Of a stretch of 56,244 bases of DNA, positions 51,711 to 56,244 are shown piece after piece. The position numbers and the translations under genes were made by a program. Each line of letters opens with the position of its first letter. Within the stretch, counting starts at the first letter, position 1. The notes under the pieces were generated by a model, which worked only from the letters and a program-made list of their open reading frames with translations, did no database searches and had not been told where the DNA came from. Source of the stretch: CAWHPS01 sp963831235 (GTDB taxonomy: Bacteria > Fibrobacterota > OXYB2-FULL-49-7 > JAEUSG01); contig CAWHPS010000029.1 in the NCBI GenBank assembly GCA_963831235.1, positions 1-56,244 on the forward strand, read 5' to 3'.

Positions 51711-53259
51711 ATGAAAGTAATTTTCATTCTTATTGCTATTATGTCAGTCATTTCCGTTGGGTTTTCTCAGGATACCACGAATATCACGGCCCTGAATGGT
51801 AAGACTATTGAAATGATGTCCCCTGAAAAAATGAACAGGGCAAAGGAACTTCTTAAAGGTGAGGGCATCGTGCTTCCTCAAGGCCAGATTGTCGGGATGG
51901 CCTTTGACCCGGCTGTGGCAAATTACACCAGCCTCATTGTCATAGCCCTGGATCAGAATCTGGACCCGATAAAAAGCACATTTTCCGTATCCATTGGTTT
52001 TTATTCAAATCTAATTGGTAAAGCTTTAGAACCCACAAAGAATGAAACCGCACCCCAAGTTCTAAAAACATCTGCTAAACCAGTGACTAAAAAACCAAAA
52101 GAAATCGGTCGTACTTATTTTATAGTTTCCACGGCCATAAGGACGCTTGCAATATATCCTGTCGGGTTTGCATCGGCCCTGGGCAATAGCGCCTGATCCG
52201 AGAACAGTCACAGGTCTTTCCCTTCTTACATTTGGAGGCTCCCTTTACGGGTCATACCATTTTACCAAGGGCCGGGAATTGGGATATGGCCGTGTTGCTT
52301 TGATGAATTATGGAGGGGAATTGGCTGTCAGCTATTCTTTTCTTACAGCTGATTTACTTTATGGTCTAAAGCTTTTCAAATCGCATGTTGTGCCCGCCTA
52401 TACATACACCTTCTACACGCCTTATGGAAAAAGGGATACTACCTATTATGATACTGTTGAATCCAAAACACCTGGCAAAATCACGGCGATTGGGTCCATG
52501 TTGACCTTTCCGCTTGGCATTTATCTTGGCTCAATATCAAAATTAGCAGGGAATTATCAATTCGGCAATGCTGATATTATCCGGTTTTTTGGAAGATCCG
52601 CCTGGCTTTACGGAGCGCTTTTGCCCATGTACGGGTCAGGTGGAAGTAAATATGATCGCAGCCTGGCGTTTTCAGGGTTTACAATGTGTCTTATGCCTAT
52701 TGGCATTTATGGGGGATACAAATTAGTCAAAGACCATGATTATTCATCAGGCAGGGGCCTCTTAATTGAAACCAGCGGTATCATGGGTGCGCTTACCGGA
52801 TTACTTGTCCCAACACTTTTTAATACGGATTTTGACCATGATCGCGGAATATGTATTACCTCTACACTGGCCGGGCATGCGCTGGGCACAGCCTTTGGAT
52901 TCAAGTTCAAAGAGGAAAATTCCTATACATTTTTCCAGGGTGGTTTCATGGCATTTTCCGCAATGTGCGGCAGTGCTGTTGGTTTAAGCTTCCCTTTCCT
53001 TGCCAAGGCGGATTCATCAAACCCTTATATTATTGCAGGGCTCATGGGAGGTTGGGGAGGGCTTGTTGCCGGAGAATACCTGGCAAAAACATTGTTTGAA
53101 TCAGACACCCATGACCAGAAACTATCCAAGGTTGACATCTCGCTGCCTGTTGTTTATCAGTGGCCTTTGCTTTTAAAGACGCATGTTCATGAACGGGATC
53201 GATACGGACATGTTGTTGACAACAGGGTGGATATGGTAAGGGTAAGGATCGCGTTGTAA
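51711..53259 (+). pseudogene. Exported protein of unknown function, frameshifted near 52190
   Basis: The first frame opens with a signal peptide (MKVIFILIAIMSVISVGFSQ), and AGAGGTG precedes the ATG. It runs KTIEMMSPEKMNRAKELLKG, then YFIVSTAIRTLAIYPVGFASALGN, and stops at 52196. The second frame, open from 52147, continues APDPRTVTGLSLLTFGGSLYG and has many glycine-rich, hydrophobic repeats (GIYLGSISKLAGNYQFG, AFSGFTMCLMPIGIYGGYKLV, MGGWGGLVAGEYLAK) that could be membrane hairpins or a barrel. One indel around 52185-52195 joins them into about 515 residues. I do not recognise a family. The last part ends RDRYGHVVDNRVDMVRVRIAL. Confidence 0.6.
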
Positions 53260-53332
53260 AACCCTCACACTCCATACAAATAATTTGCTTTCCTTGAGAT
53301 TGACCCCTGAAATATTTTATCTCAATACTATT

Positions 53333-54130
53333 ATGTCGGAACTTAATGTACAGGTAATCCGCAGCTCTTCTTCAGGCAACTGCACGGCAATCTGGACGCC
53401 AACAGCAGGGTTTCTTATTGATGCCGGAATTTCAAGGACGATTCTCTGCGAATTTATAAGTGAGACCGGAAACCCTGTTGACGCTGCATTGATAACCCAT
53501 GCTCACAATGATCATTTAAGCAATGCAGCGTGCAATTTCATGCTCCAGAACGGTATACCTTTATACATGGCAAACAACCAGACGCTCTCCGCTTTCGAGG
53601 AGTTTCTTCCTGCCTTTGCCAATATGGAAGGGGGTATAAAATTATTCAATTCCGAGCCCTTTCGAGTAAGGGAATTCAATTTAATCCCGTTCAAGGTTGA
53701 TCATGATGCTCCGGGGGGGTGTTTTGGTTTCAATGTTTTCTACAAGGATAGAAAAATCGCCTATGCCACGGATTTTGTTAACGTTACCCGTCGTCTTCTG
53801 CCTTTTTTTGTGGATTCCGATGTCATAATAATCGAGTCAAACCATGATGTCAATATGCTTGATAACAGTCATCAACCGGCGCATGTAAAGCATCGTATAA
53901 AAAACGAAGCGCACCTTTCCAATGAAAAGTGCGCCAATTTTTTACAAACTGTTTTCAAGAAAAGCCGTAAAAAGCCTTCCTGTCTTTTCCTTGCCCACAT
54001 AAGTTCCGAATGCAATTCCCGTGAACTTGTAAGAGAGGTACACGAAGACTCTTTTGAGCGCGAGGAGATTTTCGGTGTGAAGGTGCTGCTCACATATAAT
54101 ACACATGCATCTGAGCGGGTAACCGTCTAA
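53333..54130 (+). CDS. Metallo-beta-lactamase-fold hydrolase (YycJ/WalJ-like)
   Basis: A 265-residue MBL-fold protein. The metal-binding motif is ALITHAHNDHLSNAACN (HxHxDH), with the next ligands in FKVDHDAPGGCFGF (His), AYATDFVNVTRRLLPF (Asp) and a late CLFLAHISSECNS (His). The early SSSSGNCTAIW is the usual start of YycJ-type MBL proteins. Members are proposed nucleases linked to cell-wall and DNA repair; the substrate here is unknown. I start at 53333 because MSELNVQVIRSSSSGN fits the family; no RBS is clear. Convergent with the next gene, 4 nt apart. Confidence 0.85.
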   Translation: MSELNVQVIRSSSSGNCTAIWTPTAGFLIDAGISRTILCEFISETGNPVDAALITHAHNDHLSNAACNFMLQNGIPLYMANNQTLSAFEEFLPAFANMEGGIKLFNSEPFRVREFNLIPFKVDHDAPGGCFGFNVFYKDRKIAYATDFVNVTRRLLPFFVDSDVIIIESNHDVNMLDNSHQPAHVKHRIKNEAHLSNEKCANFLQTVFKKSRKKPSCLFLAHISSECNSRELVREVHEDSFEREEIFGVKVLLTYNTHASERVTV

Positions 54131-54134
54131 TTTT

Positions 54135-56015
54135 TTAATATTGCCCGTAATACATAACCGTCAATCTGTTTCCATTGTAGCCATCCTGGAAAGCAAAATA
54201 TGGTTTACACAAAAGATCATTCGCTATTGAAGGATAGCCGATGGATTCGCTCGATATGCTGTTGACAACTCCTACTGTTGTCCATGCATTTGAAGCGTTC
54301 AATTCGTATGCTGCTGCATAAAAGTAAGAGTTTGTGCCATCGCTGAAAGCCACTCGGATGGTACCGCAAGCCGAAGCCAGGCTAAGCCCGCCAGTGCGAT
54401 AATATACAAGGGGTGTGGCCCCAACCTGCATCCATGAAGTACCGTTAAATTTCTTTACCCATACGCTGCCGTCATCATAAGCTACATAGGGTGTATCATT
54501 AAGGCTGCTGAATTTAAGGTCAATATAATTAACCGCGGATGTTGAAAAACCAGGTGTTCCTACAATGGACCAGCCTGTGTCATATTTCATTACGGTCACT
54601 TTCAAACCATTGGCAAAGTCCTTGTATGCCGCGTAAATCACGCCGCTTCCATTCAATGCAAGGGATATTCTGCTCACAACGCCTGGAGAAAAACCCGGGT
54701 TTCCAACAGTATCCCAGGCCAAACCGTTGTGTTGCATAACTGTAAGTTTATTGGATTGGCCGGGATCGATGAACCCAACATAGATATAGCCGTAAGAGGG
54801 GTCAATGGTCATTGACAATTCCGTAACATTGGCAGGAAAAAAAGACGAGTTACCTACAGTGTCCCAGATAGCTCCTGTCCAGCGTTTGACGGTAATACGC
54901 CGACTGTTCACGCTGTCATTAAACGCAACATAAGGAGTATTGGCATACGTTGACATGTTGAGAGTTGTAACGCTCCCGATTGACACAGGCGCACCGCCAA
55001 GCATGGTCCAGGAGGCGCCATTGTACTGCTGAACAACTGCCCGGTTGGACAACCCCTGATCAACATAAGTAACATACGGATAGCTGCTGTATTGAGGAAT
55101 GTTCAAGGTGATTTGAGATGCTATACCCTGTGAAAAACCAGCTGTGCCGGCGGTTTTCCAGGTGCTTGTTACAATCGGATTGCCGGTATCAAGGCAGGGT
55201 GTGCAGATCCAATCAGCAAACTCCTTTGATATGCCAAGCCCTATCCAAGTCATTTTAGACGGAACAAATACGGTCAAACCCGGGAGCATATACGAGTAGG
55301 ATTGGGGCGGAGGGCAAGAGCCATAGCCATATGCAGGAGCAGAATAATAAGTTTCATCATTCCACGATGAATCCGCCCATCCATCCAGCATTGTTGAAGT
55401 ATCTTGTGGAAAAAGATCTTTCCACATTTGCGACATGAAAAGATAATCATTATAAGATGTCCAGAAAATTTTACCAGAGGAATTGATGAAGCAAACAATA
55501 ATTGTATTTAATCCTGGCTTTACCAGGATATCGCCTTCCACGTAATTACCATTTCTTTCTAAGGTGCCGGTGTAAACGACATCAAGATAGCCATATTGTT
55601 TTATTCCGGAAATGAGGTCGTTCCAAACATCGAGCCTTTTTCCAGCAAAGGCATTGTAATTGGTTTGTGCCACATTACAATAAAAATCATCGGTTTGCGA
55701 TGAGTTGAAATAGCTTTGCTCATTATAAAGGTTGACAACCACAACTTTTGCTTCTTTAAAGTCTATCATCGCTTGTTTATTTGCAGAATTGGGGTTAGAT
55801 GAATCAGGTTTCATCCTGAGTGTTTTGTAGAAATTCTGGAATTCCGGAAAACGGCTCAAATCTCCATAAAATTGGTCCAGTGATGATATTGAGATCTTTT
55901 TATAGCCTTCAGGAATTATGTCTGGGGTTACGGGTTGCTTTGAGCATTGGAAAAGAAAAATACATGGCAGAATAAGAAACAAAATTAATATCAGTATAAA
56001 TAGTGTATGTCTCAT
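54135..56015 (-). CDS. Lipoprotein with repeated propeller-like units
   Basis: A 626-residue envelope protein. The leader MRHTLFILILILFLILPCIF continues LFQCSK with a lipobox Cys. Residues ~35-260 are unknown. From about 285 there are six to seven units of ~45-50 residues with the pattern W..VG.PGFS....SL......YVAY.D......VTV....G..W: examples are YVTYVDQGLSNRAVVQQYNG, YVAFNDSVNSRRITVKRWTG, IYVGFIDPGQSNKLTVMQHN and YAAYKDFANGLKVTVMKYDT. They probably form a beta-propeller on the outer surface. GGGAGAA precedes the start, and the upstream gene (56027) is 11 nt away on the same strand, so both form an operon. Confidence 0.8.
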   Translation of the reverse strand: MRHTLFILILILFLILPCIFLFQCSKQPVTPDIIPEGYKKISISSLDQFYGDLSRFPEFQNFYKTLRMKPDSSNPNSANKQAMIDFKEAKVVVVNLYNEQSYFNSSQTDDFYCNVAQTNYNAFAGKRLDVWNDLISGIKQYGYLDVVYTGTLERNGNYVEGDILVKPGLNTIIVCFINSSGKIFWTSYNDYLFMSQMWKDLFPQDTSTMLDGWADSSWNDETYYSAPAYGYGSCPPPQSYSYMLPGLTVFVPSKMTWIGLGISKEFADWICTPCLDTGNPIVTSTWKTAGTAGFSQGIASQITLNIPQYSSYPYVTYVDQGLSNRAVVQQYNGASWTMLGGAPVSIGSVTTLNMSTYANTPYVAFNDSVNSRRITVKRWTGAIWDTVGNSSFFPANVTELSMTIDPSYGYIYVGFIDPGQSNKLTVMQHNGLAWDTVGNPGFSPGVVSRISLALNGSGVIYAAYKDFANGLKVTVMKYDTGWSIVGTPGFSTSAVNYIDLKFSSLNDTPYVAYDDGSVWVKKFNGTSWMQVGATPLVYYRTGGLSLASACGTIRVAFSDGTNSYFYAAAYELNASNAWTTVGVVNSISSESIGYPSIANDLLCKPYFAFQDGYNGNRLTVMYYGQY

Positions 56016-56026
56016 GATTATTCTCC

Positions 56027-56244
56027 CTAAAATTTATAGTGAACATTACCTGATAGTTCAATTCCGAACACCCCTGAATTACCGAAGCTGCCCATATCAA
56101 AACCAAGTTCGCCGGTAGTGATTATACGATCGCTGAATTGATATAAGCCTCCTCCGCCAAGAGTGGTTATAAATGCATCATTATCCGCAGAAGAGGCACC
56201 TCCGCCGGAATATCCGGCAAGTGTAATTTTTCCGTAAGGAAGAG
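56027..56244 (-). CDS. C-terminal fragment of an outer-membrane beta-barrel protein (runs off the window)
   Basis: The last 72 codons of a gene whose start lies beyond the window. The end shows alternating strands with glycine and aromatic residues: PYGKITLAGYSGGGASS, LGGGGLYQFSDRIITTGELG, FDMGSFGNSGVFGIELSG and finally NVHYKF. A C-terminal Phe with alternating hydrophobic residues is the beta-signal recognised by the BAM machinery, so an outer-membrane barrel is likely. It stops 11 nt before the propeller lipoprotein, which it may anchor or export (inference). Confidence 0.65.
   Translation of the reverse strand, partial: LPYGKITLAGYSGGGASSADNDAFITTLGGGGLYQFSDRIITTGELGFDMGSFGNSGVFGIELSGNVHYKF

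Noticed and set aside
1..56244. CRISPR arrays, rRNA genes, riboswitches
   Set aside because: I saw no regularly spaced direct repeats, no rRNA sequence and no leader that I could match to a known riboswitch class.

Overview
The window looks like a chromosomal segment of a Gram-negative, didermic bacterium with moderate-to-low GC. It encodes several lipoproteins, a C-terminal outer-membrane beta-barrel fragment ending in Phe, a secreted beta-propeller protein with a C-terminal sorting-like domain, a bacterial XPB helicase, M16 peptidase pairs and many STAS proteins. This mix fits the Fibrobacterota/Chlorobiota/Bacteroidota side of the tree best, but that is inference only. About ten genes carry frameshifts or in-frame stops, concentrated in the first 4.8 kb, so either real gene decay or uncorrected indels must be kept in mind throughout.

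Layout: 0.2-4 kb holds broken housekeeping genes (a secreted protein, ispD, argG, a uroporphyrinogen-decarboxylase-like gene). 4-5.4 kb has a DUF3795 protein, a frameshifted desulfoferrodoxin and an intact ferritin. 5.46-10.75 kb is a nested transposon: an ISKra4-type element with a 9-bp target duplication whose two terminal inverted repeats are each occupied by a copy of the same IS1111/IS110-type element. 10.9-20.2 kb carries an MFS transporter, tRNA-Gln(CTG), an AmmeMemoRadiSam-type radical SAM protein overlapping a membrane spermidine-synthase-like protein, then a cluster of signalling proteins (STAS, cyclic-nucleotide-binding, membrane-anchored STAS-like) and a YbbR protein. 20.4-34.8 kb is a surface-glycan region: a B12-binding radical SAM protein, four polytopic GT-C-like transferases, a Wzx-like flippase and a GT4 glycosyltransferase, interrupted by prfB and a propeller protein. 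34.9-38.3 kb is a second mobile region: a vapBC operon split by an element carrying a REP-associated transposase (RAYT), and an IS1380-type insertion sequence. 38.4-56.2 kb holds two tandem large lipoproteins, the XPB helicase, an active/inactive M16 peptidase pair, manA, a STAS protein, pyk, two small non-autonomous elements, and surface or envelope proteins.

The most interesting system is the nested transposon. The IS1111-type element has a long 3' non-coding region that folds into a closed structure of about 185-215 nt. Its internal loop has two strands that match the two halves of the invaded terminal inverted repeat, one matching the top strand and the other complementary to it. This is the expected layout of a bridge RNA, and it would explain why both ends of the host transposon were hit at the same point in mirror orientation. 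The window also holds two families of small non-autonomous elements with clear target duplications: a 124-bp IS66-like palindromic element (three copies, 8-bp duplications, interleaved inverted repeats) and a CTCA...TGAG-ended element (two copies, 9-bp duplications, different interiors). One of the latter inserted between the antitoxin and toxin of vapBC.
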